From contig CP053175.1 in assembly GCA_014607495.2 (NCBI GenBank), positions 6,696,001 to 6,760,000 on the forward strand: a stretch of 64,000 nucleotides of DNA. The letters are read 5' to 3'. Made by a program: the position numbers and the translations under genes. The first letter of the stretch is position 1. Every line of letters begins with the position of its first letter. The notes under the pieces were generated by a model. That model was not told the DNA's origin. It worked only from the letters and a program-made list of their open reading frames with translations, and made no database searches. Origin of the DNA: Carposina sasakii (Eukaryota > Arthropoda > Insecta > Lepidoptera > Carposinidae). Positions 1-11,640 of this stretch are shown here, in pieces.

Positions 1-154
1 GGTAGGCTCGTCCTTATCACGCGGGACTTAATACACAAAATAACTTGTCATATGAACATACATTATGTTCCAAAGAAGGAACACATAATACTGATATTTT
101 TTAACTCAAATAAACACACCATCTTGTGTATATTTGACACAAGGTTATCTATTA

Positions 155-730
155 CCCCGGCGCCAGACATAGCTTCAAAGATTTGCGCACTTCTTTGAAG
201 ACTTTGCAAAGCTTTGAAAACACATTTGAACACATATTGAGGCAACCTGCCACGCATGCTTTGCAAAGACCACAGTATGCACATAGACAACAAACAAGAT
301 GGACGACGATTTTGTGGATGCAGTTTGTCTATCTATATTATTTATGTGCATGTAATAATTTTTTATGTGTGCAATAAATTTAAGGAAACATCCGAGAACA
401 AGACGCGAATGGATGTGTGAAATATACAGTAATAGAAAAGGCACTATGTATATTTGATGAATTTTAACTACCTAATATTCAATACAGTCTCACACAACCG
501 TTTCGCTCAACAATGCTCGCGCAAATGGTCTTTGCGCAAGTGTGGCAGGCTACGCAAACATTTGAACACATACGACTTCGAACGCTTTGATGTCGTTAAA
601 AAACCGACACCGCATGGCAAAGTGCAAATCTTTGTCCCAACTTTGGACACATATTCAAAGTCTCGTGCCACACATGGCAATCAAACAAGTGTTCACTCAA
701 GTTAAGCTATGTCTGGCGCCGGCTTTAGGG
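155..730. mobile_element. MITE with GGCGCCAGACATAGCTT inverted repeats, in fibrillarin intron 3
   Basis: The left end reads CCC(C)GGCGCCAGACATAGCTT (155-175) and the right end is its inverse, with a 4-5 bp insertion just inside the outermost CCC/GGG (702-730). Flanks are TTA on the left and TAA on the right. The interior repeats CTTTGAA and ACACATTTGAACACATA-like words in both orientations and has no transposase. It is a non-autonomous DNA element; the superfamily is unclear. Confidence 0.65.
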
Positions 731-798
731 TAACAAAGTCTCATTATTTGTGCACTAGGTGTAATTGGACCATACATAAGTTTAAGATTATATCATAC

Positions 799-3700
799 CT
801 GTGAGGTTCAAGGATGACTTGTTTCCCTCCCTTAAACCCTCCGCCGCCGCCCCTACCGCGAGGCGGGCCACCCCTCCCGCGACCTACAACAATACTGCGA
901 CATTAGGCAATATTGCTCACAATTCTGCTATATGTATAGAAGACTGTTCTAAATCAGTAGTGGGTATGTGGTATCATAGTCTTCATGGATAGGTCCAGAT
1001 TAGAGGGACCATGTTGTCATCATGATAACAATAAGTTTGTACTAGAGCACAATGTGTGGATATAAAAATAAATAAATAACAATAGGGTATATGCATTTTT
1101 TATTGCATTTTTATATTCTACGTAAAAAATGAATAAAGTTTGCCCTTGGAATGGCATATCTAACTTTAACCGTTTTGGATTTACAGCAATATACGAGCTG
1201 GAAAAATGTTTCTATATGGCATATGTTTCTATATGATACTAAAATGGCAAAGACTTAGACGTCATAATAGACAACCGTCTCAAATTAGTATGGGGAAAAA
1301 TGCAATTTTATTTTATAAACATAATATTAAAATATTGCATTTTGTGTATTGTTGTCAATAAAAATTGTTTATTAATAGGTGCAGATATTAATAAAGTATT
1401 TATTAAATCAATGAGATAATTCAAAATATGGGTAAAATTGTATGTTTAGACTCCTTTTAAGTTATTTTTTTTGAATCAAATCAAACCAATTGATGTTATT
1501 TTTGCACTATTTGGCTTGTATTTGTAATATCTTTTGCATAAAATATAAAAAATCTGTTTTCATGTCAGATGCCTATTCCCTATTGTCTACTGTCAGCCAC
1601 ATATGTGAGGATTGTTCAGACTCTGCTTTTATAAAGTATCTCTCTCAAGATAAGAACACTATTATAGACCAGTAGAATGAGGGTACCACAAGTTTGATGT
1701 ACTAGCTCTCATAGATTATATCTAATAACATAATAATTCCAGGTGATCATAGAATCGTAAAACATGTGGAATTTGTATGCTGAGTGTGAGTTTGCAATAT
1801 AAAGCAGTTAATTAAATCATATTATGGCTCAATGAAGGCTAGTAACTTGTAATCATAATTGTGTTAGACATGTGGCTCGGCTAGGTGGCTATACTAAGCA
1901 TGGCTCAAGGCTACCCCATTTTACCAACACACCCTAGCATACATACATATATTAACAAGTTTAACATTCAGGTTAAGTTCAAATCTCACTCAGGTGAACT
2001 TTTTTTATTTCTTAATATTTTTTAACATAATTAAAAACTCAGACTATGCCAGCTGAGTTCATCCAATTCACATTATGCTCAAGTACAGACATAGTAACTT
2101 TAAGTATAAATAGGTACATAATCTTACCGCCGCCTCTACCACCACCGCCCCTGCCCCGGCCGCCGCCGCGGTCGAATCCCCCCCGACCGCCCCCGAAGCC
2201 CCCTCGGCCGCCGCGGTCCCCCCCGCGCCCCCCTCGGAACCCCCCGCGCCCGCCTCCGCCGCGCCCGCCGCCTCTACCTCCATTGAACTCTGTGAATAGA
2301 ATAAAAAAATATATAAATTGTTTATTCAGACAAAAGACAGCCGAGTGATGTAGTAGGCAGTGACTCTGCCTGCGACACTATAGGTTTGAATACCGGTAGG
2401 TGCAAATATTGATGTTTGTTTCTTATTTATGGATGGTTCTATACTTATCTATGTATTTATATACAGTTGCTTAGTACCCACCCCACTACACAAGACCTTA
2501 ATGCGAGACTAGGTTTATGTGTTGTGAAATATGTGTGTATTCTTAATTTAAATGGCTAAGACAGAAACACAGGTAGGACTATCTTAAAGTTCAGTTTTAT
2601 GTGTAATGGTCAGAATCATGGACACAGGACTTAGAAAATATTTCATGCTTATGCCTAATACACTACAAAAAAAGAAACTCCTTTACCTGATTTCGGAACA
2701 AACTTTTTTGTATGCACACAGATAATGCAGTAACACACATAGTAGGTATCTAGCACCATCATTCAAAAGAACTGTTTGATGAAACACACTCTAGATAACA
2801 GGTGGCCAAAACATTTATCACAATCAACATGTCGAACACTACGTAGGTAATACTGAAGTATGCTGTTACATTTAAGATGTCACTGGTATATTGCACAAAA
2901 TGCTTGCAGTGAACAATAACTCTAGCGTTTGCCGACCATACTCAAGATAACCTAACTGTCACTATTGTATCGAGTAGAGCCTATGATCTTGGTATCCTAG
3001 TGACTAGGTAAGTATAGCATATTACCCTACTAATCTACTAAATAGTGAAGCAGTTCTATTGTATCAGGTGTCACTATCGCTTCTATGCTGCTCTGGGAGT
3101 GAGAACAAAACTTATAATACTACAGCGGCTTCTCTTCCCGGGCATACTGTACAAATCAGTAGAGGGACAATAGGGTCTTGGTGTTTTGTAGGCGATGGGC
3201 TGACCACCTGTCACTACTAACCGAATTTGTACACCTAAACTATACCCTCAAAATAGGTCAGAAGTGGCACCATGTGGTTCTGTCGGCCCTTGGTGCTCTG
3301 CCTACCCCGTAAGGGATAAAGGCGTGATTATATGTATGTATGTCACTATTGAAGCAGTTCTGTTAAGATAACAAGTCTGTCAGTTGAATAATGCTTCATG
3401 ACTGATAAGCAACATCTAACAGACTACAAAAATGCCATGTTTAACAAATTTGTGGACTTTATCTATAGAATGTGGTCCATGTATTCATAGAAGTCATCAA
3501 ATATTTTATTGCCAGAAACTAACATGCACAAAGTAATCAGAGAATGTATATTTAATATAGATGCAGAAACGTAATTTCGTTATCTAGCCGCGTCATGTTG
3601 TACAAACCGCCCACACGCATACAATACACATGCGGACATAACCTCAAAATGTATGACGCTATATGGAGAAATATAAGTAATTGTTTTGAACCAAAAGACA

Positions 3701-4019
3701 ATTTGTTATAATTAATTCTAGGTACAATAATCGAATTCAATAAAGTATGTAAAATAATAGGTTAATTACTTACGAAAAATCAAGGACGAGGAACTTGTCA
3801 CACTCAATTGTTTGCTCTAGCCATTTTGCGATAACCTTACAATTAATATTATAGAATAAATGGTTTAAAGGTTTAGTTATTCATTCAATGCACTGTAATA
3901 ATACAGTACTTTCAAAGAAAAAACAAGTGATAAGACCACGCACCGCACGCGGTAACCTTATAGCACGTGGCTTGAAAATACATGAAAGCACAAGATTTTT
4001 TCTTACCTGGTTTTCCCAT
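799..4019 (-). CDS. Fib: Fibrillarin, 5' part (exons 1-3; continues beyond the left edge)
   Basis: Box C/D snoRNP 2'-O-methyltransferase of the nucleolus; only the N-terminal part is in the window. Exon 1 (4007-4019) holds M-G-K-P plus one base, the start seen in insect fibrillarins. Exon 2 (2128-2289) encodes a glycine/arginine-rich stretch beginning E-F-N-G-G-R, with repeated RGG and GGF units. Exon 3 (799-883) carries more RGG, then FKGGKQVILEPHR, the conserved entry into the methyltransferase domain (family: VxxEPHRHEGVF). Splice sites are canonical (GTAAG at 4006, 2127; GTATG at 798; CAG/TAG acceptors) and phases agree (1,1,2). The next exon should begin with HEGVF; I cannot find it between 1 and 798, so the SAM-binding domain must lie to the left. 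The interruption of the GAR domain by an intron is visible directly. Identity is secure from the combined start, GAR domain and EPHR motif. Confidence 0.93.
884..2127 (-). other. Fibrillarin intron 2
   Basis: AT-rich intron between the two GAR-domain exons. I see no coding signal, RNA gene or recognisable repeat in it apart from simple AT-rich sequence. Confidence 0.7.
2338..2556 (+). mobile_element. tRNA-derived SINE (GGCCGATTGG family), degenerate copy
   Basis: Starts with a tRNA-like head (GCCGAGTGATGTAGTAGG... with a box-B-like GGTTTGAATACC at about 2384) and ends with CTTAGTACCCAC, CACAAGACCTTA and GTGTTGTGAAATATGTGTG. The same body is better preserved on the minus strand at 34405-34655 and 62949-63127. 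It lies in fibrillarin intron 1. Confidence 0.65.
3124..3345 (+). repeat. Interspersed repeat (CCCGTAAGGGATAAAGGCGTGAT family) with ATGT tail
   Basis: Shared blocks are CTTCCCGGGCATACTGTACA, GGCGATGGGCTGACCACC and GGCACCATGTGGTTCT, followed by a (TATG)n tail. Other copies: 17187-17405 (-), 34243-34725 (-, interrupted) and 54058-54182 (-, truncated). The oligo-ATGT tail and the truncated copies suggest retroposition. It lies in fibrillarin intron 1. Confidence 0.7.
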
Positions 4020-4099
4020 ATTTGATTTTATTCACAGTAATTAGAGCACAACACAAGAATTTATCTAAAAACAAAAATAAATTTTAATTTCTTCATAAA

Positions 4100-4200
4100 A
4101 GGCGCGTGCCCATCGCGCCGTCTGTTCGCTGCAGGAAATGACGCCATTTTGATTTTATAGGGATGGGCGCAATACAGCATGGCGACAGGCTAGCGAAGAG
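4100..4200 (-). promoter_or_regulatory. Candidate fibrillarin core promoter
   Basis: On the minus strand a TATAAAA element lies at 4159-4153, followed by a GC-richer stretch that could hold the start site about 30 bp downstream (near 4125) and a YY1/Pho-like AAAATGGCGTC at 4149-4139. A pyrimidine-rich GTTTTTAG near 4070 could be the acceptor of a short 5'UTR intron upstream of the ATG at 4019. This is inferred from position and motifs only. Confidence 0.35.
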
Positions 4201-4757
4201 CGAGAGTGAGGTGGCTTGAGCGAACGAGAAGATTATGAGAATTTTGTTCTTTTCAATCGATTGTAATAAATGTCTATTGTTGTACCTATACATACATACA
4301 TCAAAAAAGCATTTGATTGAAACAGCTTGCCTGCGTAATGATTTCTCCTTTCAATATCTATTTACATATTCTTTTCAACTGGGGATAAATAATATCAGTA
4401 AGAAAACTATCGCATTAACATATTGTATTCTTAATTGTTGAAAATGATTATTTATTTGCATGTTTTGAGCAAATAAATATTAGTACAATAACTGTTATAT
4501 TTCATTTTCATTACATATATTACATTATAAAAATTATTTATAAAGAAATGAAAAATAAAATCACCCGAATGAAATTACAAGATCAAGGACATGTTTCGTA
4601 AAAAAATGTGGCAGACGAATATTTTAATTTATTCAACAATCTTATAAAATCTATAATTATAGTATTTTAAGTAATTACTACTTACAATGCTATAGGTGTA
4701 CTGTGGTATAATATCTTGTATTTTTTGGCAAATTACCGCTTATATATGTAAGATATA

Positions 4758-5068
4758 AGTAAAGCTAGAATTAAAATTAATCATCATTAATTTATTCTTG
4801 CAATAAATAGGGAGGGCATTTTTCTACAAACCAAAATATAGTCGAACCACGCTAAGTTTGCGAATTAATTAAATGGCAACCCCACAAAATTATTTATATT
4901 GTAACACAAAATTATTTATAATGCATTGTCCTGTCACTAAAATAATTTTACTTTCGTCAGTTGATGATAATAAATATTTAGGTAAGGTATACTTATGTAA
5001 AGCTAAAATTAAACTCAATCATTATTCTTGCAATAAATAGGTAGGGCATTTTTCTACAAACCAAAATA
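4758..5068 (+). repeat. Local direct duplication
   Basis: About 80 bp at 4758-4838 recurs at 4994-5068. The shared core reads TCTTGCAATAAATAGG followed by AGGGCATTTTTCTACAAACC, with small differences. The intervening 155 bp is not part of the repeat. Confidence 0.7.
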
Positions 5069-6984
5069 CGTTTTTTATGAATAAATTTGTCGTTACTGTG
5101 AGATATATTCCTAATCTCACCCCTTAGATAATTTACACTTAATGTTGTTCCAGAGCGTGCCCCTTTTAGATAGCAATAGTTTTGACAGAGGTGTTTCCAT
5201 GCTATGACTAAAATACCCTTAAAAAAATTAAATTATTGGACAGAATGTAATATTGACAATAGATATTGCAATGAGAATGTAGGTAAATAAATGAAACACA
5301 ATAATGAATATTTTCATTAAGATTTTATTTTCATATGGTTCATACTTACTTACATTTTTTATTTTGTGATACACGTCTCATGACACGGGGGCTGAAGTGA
5401 AAATAAGTAGGTAACATAAAAAGTTTTCTTACATCTTTGTTACTACTTACGTTATCTGAGTCAGGCAATCAAAATTGTACTGTAACAATCGTGAACTGAT
5501 AACACACAGTAACATTCAATAATAAGAGTAACATACATTGATTTTATAAATTTTTAAAGTTGACGACACAAGCATTGGGAGTGCAGAAACTTTTTCTAAA
5601 AAGCTTAGGCCGTTTAGTTTCGTTAAACATTCTCTACATTTGTGCATATATAAACAACATCTTTAGAAGGATATCTTAAGCCATTTGTCCACTCTTTTCT
5701 TATTATTGGATCTAAAGGAAACCTGAAAAAGAATAATTTTGTTTATTGTTTTATTACTGTTAGAATGCTCTTGTTTTATTTTTATATCAGTAATAGAAAA
5801 ACGTACAAATCTCGTTCTGATTTTCTTATTACATACAAAAATACAGTTTTAAATTAATCATAATACAAAAATTATTTTTCAAGATTAAAACTGAAAAACA
5901 TAATTATTACCCTAAAAGTTGGGTAAAACTCCACCAATTTTGTGAAAACATTCTTCTTGCTACTATATAAGGTTATGTTATTTTGTTTGCAACAATTTTT
6001 TAAAATTTGGTAACTGCGAATTAAAAATCAATAATATACTAAATAATATCGCATAGGAAATTTATTTGGAATGAGCATGTAGCTTTGGATATGAAACATA
6101 GTATGTGAAAATGATAATTTGCCTGTGGAAGCTAATTTCGGGATTCTTATAATCACTCCGGTTTTTGCAGCCATATACACTACACCCAACCATGCTTTAT
6201 AGTTTTATTATATGATTTTATAGGATTAAACACAGAAAAATATCCTTTAACTTTAAAATAATAAGTAATAAAGTCAACCGATCACAACAATCACACACAA
6301 TGACAGGTAAAGTACTTAATGGTCAACTAGCTTTGACGTTTTGGATCCTTTGACAGCTTGGATCCACTCAAAAAATGGTTACGCGAATGAAATAAAAGAT
6401 CCATAGTTCTACCCCGTTCTGTCTTAGCCTAAGTTGTATATCGCTTATTCGTTCTATCTGTAGTGACGTTATTTACGGGGCATATATAAGAGTATATAAT
6501 CTAAGCCTCACCCCTATCACCGCGGGAATAGGTCCTATGCATCATGCTCCGGCCACATTGTCGCGACAAGATTCGTGTTTGAATATACGACGAAGCGCTT
6601 GGCCACATTATAAAAACTTCGCGTTGTCGCGACAACCTCGGACCGAAGAGGTGAGGCGTCAATATTGGAGTAGGTATGTGGATTAGGTATTTTTCAATAC
6701 TAGTCGGTACCTAATACAATGTATCGAGTATTAGGTATCGCATAAAATATCATCTCATTAAGAGAAATCAACCGTAAGGCTTAGACTATAAGTTTAAATT
6801 TTATTATTTAGCAAAAATACATACTACAATGTACTATAATATCATTAGAATACGAAGGTAAATTTTGCCACCTCTAACAAATTTATAATAGATCAGATGG
6901 AAAATCGGACGTACTCGAAACCAAATATTCCTGGTTCGAATCCGGGTTCAGACCAACTTTTTTCCTTTGTTTTTACAAAATTAA

Positions 6985-7330
6985 AATATTATAAAATTAT
7001 TAATAAAGAAAATGGAAAAAATTCCTCACCCGGGTGGGAATCGAACCCACGACCTCTACATTTCGCGTGTCAGTGCTCTAACCACTGAGCCACCGGGTCA
7101 ATTACTCGGATGACGAATTTTACCATCTCTTTTCTAAATTACATGTTGGCAACGTTATTATTCATCCCGATAGCTATACACTAACCAAATCTCGGCAAAC
7201 AAAGCTGAATCCCTCAGCACAATGTTTAAAGATGAAACGATCAACCATATCCTAACGGATTATATTAATGGAGAAGTGTTTTTATAAATTTATCTTAGTC
7301 AAGATATTATATATATTATAAAATTATTAA
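6985..7330 (-). mobile_element. tRNA-like composite SINE, near full length
   Basis: On the minus strand a tRNA-like core lies at about 7025-7100: box A GGCTCAGTGGTTAGAGC, box B GGTTCGATTCC, and a closing ACCCGGGTGAG. It is followed by GAATTTTTTCCATTTTC and AATAATTTTATAAT. Upstream is a conserved non-tRNA block (GATTCAGCTTTGTTTGCCGAG, split 2-bp differences among copies). Other copies lie at 8895, 28374, 35313, 35598 and 40458. Confidence 0.75.
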
Positions 7331-8148
7331 TTATTAAATTAAAATACTTTATTTTTTTTATTATTATTTTTTTTATTTATCTTTTAAATGGTTATACAAA
7401 AAAAACTTAGTTACAATAGCACTTTGTAAAACCAACGAGGTTTGTGTGATAGTGCTACACAGTAAACAAAATATGTGACACAACTAAAAGTAATTTAACT
7501 AAATATAAAAAATTTGACCTAATATAAAAAGCGCATTTCGCTATTACCACGATATAAAACCCTTTGATTTACATGAAATACATTTTGTGTCGTGATGATG
7601 ATTCGCGACAGGACGAACTCTTTGGCCAGACGTGTCGCGACAACGCGAATCTTCGCGTCAGTCCGAAACTAACATTTTTTGTATGCAGTAAAATATACAC
7701 AAAGAAACTAGCGCCATCATCCATCGGAACTGTGGTGTAACCTTGGCCCATTTGGAATCGATTGAAAAAAATCGGAAAGATTTAAATCACTATTTTGATG
7801 TGACAGGATAGTGACAGATCCGACGAGTGATACCAGCTGCGATTTATTAAACTACTAAAAGTATTGACAATTAGATATTTTAAGGTTTTCAAAAATATGA
7901 TAATCATTGATTGTTAAAGTTCTGCGTCTAAATTAATGATTTAAATTTTTTATTAACTACAAACCAAACACCTACATCAATCAAACTACACACCTCAATC
8001 AAATATAGTAGAAAATAATCCTTTCGTTTGGAAATAAAAATACTTGTGCGATGCACATGAATAAATAATTTGTAATATAGACGTTGATTGTTTTTATCGT
8101 ACTTATCAATTTAGTACTAATTTGTTCTAAAATATTTTTTGTTCGATA

Positions 8149-11100
8149 ATGGAATTTAAGTCATTCAAAAATATTACTTTAACTGATTTCAAATGGTTTA
8201 ATGATCCCAAGAAATGGAATATAAATAATAATACTCTTGAAGTAATTACAAAAGAATCAGACTTTTGGCAAGGCACTTTGTATAATTTTCATTTCAATTC
8301 AGGTCATGTTTTCGGAATTAACATCAAAGATGAATTCACCATGCAGGTAAGTTATTAAAATAAGAATAATTCGATTAACTGTTTTGTCGGTTTTAATCTT
8401 ACTTATGTGACTCGCTGCTGGCGGACACATTCGATTTCAGTGTCATAATAATTATAATAATGGGTGAATGGGGGCCACCGTTGCTCACTAGTTGGCGCCA
8501 CTGAGGTAAACCTCAGAGTAATGGGTAAAACCATGGTAAAAACTCTCATCACTGGCGCCAACTAGTGTAGTTATTTAAATATAGCTGTCATAGTTTCTAT
8601 ATGTACACACTCATGATAAATGGCCGCAGTGTCCTTGTTTATCATCTACAAACATCATAATTGTACTAAAAACAATAGCTGTATACACTATTCCTTCGAA
8701 AAAACTAATTTAAGAAAAGAAAGATTAGAAAAACTCACTCGTGACAGCCCCTATTGGATATTATGACGTAAGTTTATAAGTTTAATTTAATGATTAGTTT
8801 ACCACCAGAGCCCACACCACTAAATGGCCATATCTTTAGGTATAGGCTTCAGCCGGATTTAGTGAAATTCTCTAGGAATATAATTATATATAAAAGAGAT
8901 GGTAAAATTTGTCATCCGAGTAATTGACCAGGTGGCTCAGTGGTAAGAGCGCTGGTACGGAATGCAGAGGTCGTGGGTTCGATTTCCACCCGGGTGAGGA
9001 TTTTTTTCCATTTCTTTATTAATAATTTTATAATATTATATCACAATCCAAAAATTTGTTGGGTCTAAGTGTCGCGACACATCTGCGGAACGTACGGCGC
9101 CGAACGTTCGGCTAAATACGCTCGCAGTGTATTTCAAGTTCTCTATGACACATCAGATTACGTCGCAAATCACAACAAACAAGTTAATGCCGCGTTCGGC
9201 GTAGTGCCTAACCTTCCTTCGGGACCCGATTTTTTCAGCTAAAACGCATTTAATGTAATTTGCATAGCAAGCGACACATCACGCGACGCGTTGCGCGACC
9301 GAAAGTTCGATGAGCTGGAAGAGGAAATGAGTAAGTTGCGGGCGGCAGACGTACCTGAACTGGTTCGGCGTGTGTTGTACATCGCGTGCTTGGCGGTAGC
9401 TGAAAGAGTACATTTTACATCAAAATCGACGCATCGTTACTAGTGAGAAATACATACCTCTAAAACTCATTTCAAATCATCAAAAGATTGAATTGACATC
9501 CGAAAATATTTAAAAAACTTATCAGGATAGGATCTGTACTTTGAATATTTTTGAAATTGACCTTCTTGGATTCTCATTGTATTTAGCGGATGCACCCAAA
9601 AGTGTTTCTTATTTACTTCTTCTTCTTCTAAGCCTTCTATAATAGCTAATATTCTAATTAAATCCATTTTTCTGGGCAGTTCAGGTACGTCACAACAACC
9701 GCACACCATAAAGTGTCGACACAGACTGACGACGACGCCGCGTAACGCCGGAAGCCGTCGCGTAGCGCGCTGAAGAACAAGACGCCTGAGCGTTTTGACC
9801 GTCTTGCTCGCAGGTTGATGTCATAACAACTGAATATTCCACACGCTACGGCGATCATACAAAAAACTGACACTTCAGCCGCTGAACTTTCGGCGCCGTA
9901 CGTCCCGCAGATGTGTTGCGACCCTAACTAAATATATTTTTTTTCTCAATAAAATACTGGTAGGTACCTACTTATTATGTTTAATGACTCGTTTTCTATT
10001 ATGCGCTAAATTCGAAGAAACAGCTACATTTATCATGAACATTAAGTATTCTAGCACTTTAACCACTTACAGATTACGTCGCAAATCACAACAAACAAGT
10101 TAATGCCAACGTGTGACCGTGACATTCATAATAATAATGTCACAAATAATAACAAAATAATAAAAAAAAAATTAGTACAACGAATTTTTGAAAAACTACT
10201 ATTTTGGAAGCTATTTATAGAACAATAAAAAAGGCTTGATTTGACCCGTTTGACCCGGAAGTTGACGTCAATTTAACGTCACTCACGACGATAAATAGAT
10301 CAGCGGAAGGCGGGAACATAAAACCGCAGAAAAGTTTAACTATACCACACTTTGAAAATAAAATGTGTACAATACGTACAAGTTATTATTTCACTTCAGG
10401 TATGCGTGGAAGCAGATTTTACTACATTGTACGATCAAGCTGGACTCATGATATATTTGGATGAGAAACATTGGCTGAAGACTGGCATTGAATTCAACGA
10501 CGGACAGCCAATGATAGGAAGTGTGCTTACCAATGAAGTTTCAGATTGGGCTACAGGTAATATTATATTATTAATAAGAGATGTTTCAAAGTCATTCTAA
10601 ATACCTACAGCTGTTCAAGGTTAATAATAGGCATCACAAAACATCGAAAACAATCGTAAGTAGGTAATATATTAACACTACAAAAACTATTTTCAAAATG
10701 CAATTTACTTTTAATATATATATATATATATACAGGGTGATTTTTGGTCGTCAACGTTCCCGAAAACTACGGCATCTCATCATCACGATCATTTTTCTCC
10801 ATGGATGCATACCTGGGAAGTGTCTGGTTTCCAAAATATTAGGGTCCAAAGTTGAGTAAATAGACTGCGTTTTTCTGCATAAATGCACATAGACGCGCGT
10901 AGCAGGATTTTTTCACGAAAAATAATTAATATTTGTCTATAAAAAAACTAACATAAACACTAGACACTATAAATTTCGCACGATCAAAGAATTTAAATTT
11001 TTTTATCAAAAAAAAAAAAAAAATTCCCAGCATTTTTTTTGGCATAAACTTACTTTATTTCATGTATAGAATACGTACCCTTCGTTAAAGGTGGCCACAA

Positions 11101-11600
11101 AAAAACACCCTGTATAGATGGTTCTATTCCCGAAATAGGGCAGCTAGAAGGTTCATAAGGGAGAGCCCACAGCCATATAGCAGGGAGGGACATGTTAATG
11201 ATCGATCAGTGACAAGTTCAAATAAATATACTTACAAGTTACTAGCAAGTTGAATGACCGAGTTCCTTAGTCGACTCTTACGACGAGATGGAATAACCCC
11301 CAGCCTCCAGCTGATGTATTCTAGTGAATACCCGCTTTAACTTCTTGTTATTCCTCAGGGGTCTACACAGGTAACCCAAGAAAATTTTGGCTTCGATTGA
11401 CCAGAAAGGGCGAAGTGGTATGCGTGAAGTACTCCACAGATAATATCACGTGGTATTTACTACGGTTGTCGCCATTTCCAAGAGCTAGCAGTTACTTTGT
11501 AGGTCCAATGTGCTGTACACCCAAGAGAGATGGTCTTATCGTCAAGTTCACTGACCTGATCATCATGGAGCCAGCTGAAGATATTTTACACGCTAATTAG
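8149..11600 (+). CDS. DUF1349 / Ree1-like protein, complete, 3 exons
   Basis: Exons 8149-8346, 10400-10556 and 11359-11600 join in phase (0, then 1) into a 198-residue protein, the usual length for DUF1349 (COG3506, concanavalin A-like fold; the yeast member Ree1 is linked to regulation of enolase). Seen directly: DFWQGT near residue 43, the family core YDQAGLMIYLDEKHWLKTGI at 77-96, GQPMIGSV, SDW at 114-116, and FWLRLTRKGEVVCVKYS at 128-144. Splice junctions are CAG|GTAAGT, CAG|GTATGC, ACAG|GTAATA and CTCAG|GGG. It has no signal peptide, so it is probably cytosolic. The biochemical role is unknown; a sugar-binding-like fold is family knowledge, not shown here. Intron 1 carries a SINE and a Harbinger remnant; intron 2 carries a MITE and a SINE-like fragment. 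Confidence 0.92.
8895..9048 (+). mobile_element. tRNA-like SINE, partial
   Basis: Begins in the GATGGTAAAATTTGTCATCC block, then the tRNA-like core (GGCTCAGTGGTAAGAGCGC; GGTTCGATTTCC) and the TTTCTTTATTAATAATTTTA tail. It lies in intron 1 of the DUF1349 gene, directly before the Harbinger remnant. Confidence 0.75.
9061..9924 (-). mobile_element. Internally deleted PIF/Harbinger element
   Basis: Terminal inverted repeats: GGGTC...GCGACACATCTGCGG then CGTACGGCGCCGAA on the left, and the inverse of GGGTCGCAACACATCTGCGG on the right. The left end has an extra 8 bp. On the minus strand 9709-9467 encodes the N-terminal part of a HARBI1-like nuclease: FWVHPLN, then DKFFKYFRMSIQSFDDL, the family's (R)xWVHP...FFxYFRMS block. 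The DDE catalytic region is missing, so this copy cannot be autonomous. No clean 3-bp TSD is visible (GTT versus TAA). Confidence 0.75.
9467..9709 (-). pseudogene. HARBI1-like nuclease remnant (N-terminal)
   Basis: An 80-codon reading frame within the Harbinger element. It has an acidic IEGLEEEE stretch, then WVHPLN and FFKYFRMSIQSFDDL, which resemble the start of insect HARBI1/ALP1-type nucleases. A stop follows directly and none of the three catalytic acidic residues is present. It is a transposase fragment, not a host gene. Confidence 0.65.
10733..11112. mobile_element. MITE family A (CAGGGTGATTTTTGG), copy 1
   Basis: Bounded by CAGGGTGATTTTTGG and CACAAAAAAACACCCTG with TA on both sides, suggesting a TA target duplication as in Tc1/mariner-type elements. 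About 380 bp. Shared internal words include TCATCACGATCATTTTTCTC, AAGTGTCTGGTTTCCAAAAT and TACCCTTCGTTAAAGGTGGC. It has no transposase and lies in DUF1349 intron 2. Confidence 0.75.
11129..11345 (-). repeat. Lepidopteran SINE-like fragment (AGTCGACTCTTACGACG)
   Basis: Contains the block TTAGTCGACTCTTACGACG, a diverged minus-strand form of the CCCGTGGGTACCGTACGAGG repeat seen at 62086-62210. A related minus-strand copy lies at about 33200-33400. Both are degenerate. It lies just before exon 3 of the DUF1349 gene. Confidence 0.45.
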
Positions 11601-11640
11601 TAATCTATACAAAGTATTCACATAAATGTGCCTAATTAAA

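Larger units (their letters stand above)
4200..8148. other. Intergenic, fibrillarin to DUF1349 gene
   Basis: AT-rich with no supported gene. It holds a local duplication (4758-5068), a stretch rich in GTCGCGAC words (6555-6640, echoed at 7600-7650) and a tRNA-like SINE (about 6985-7330). Nothing else recognisable. Confidence 0.6.

Noticed and set aside
1..60. Minus-strand reading P-R-D-K-D-E-P near the left edge, resembling fibrillarin ARGKEDA
   Set aside because: The preceding codons do not give HEGVFI, no acceptor fits the phase, and the similarity is only a few charged residues. The next fibrillarin exon is more likely outside the window.
2046..2348. 100-codon proline/arginine-rich frame on the plus strand
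   Set aside because: It is the antisense of the glycine/arginine-rich fibrillarin exon; the composition follows from the opposite strand.
7025..7100. Possible tRNA gene (also at 8935, 28583, 35360, 35600, 40490)
   Set aside because: A and B boxes are present but the anticodon arm is degenerate, and the cores share SINE flanks and tails; they are retroposons.
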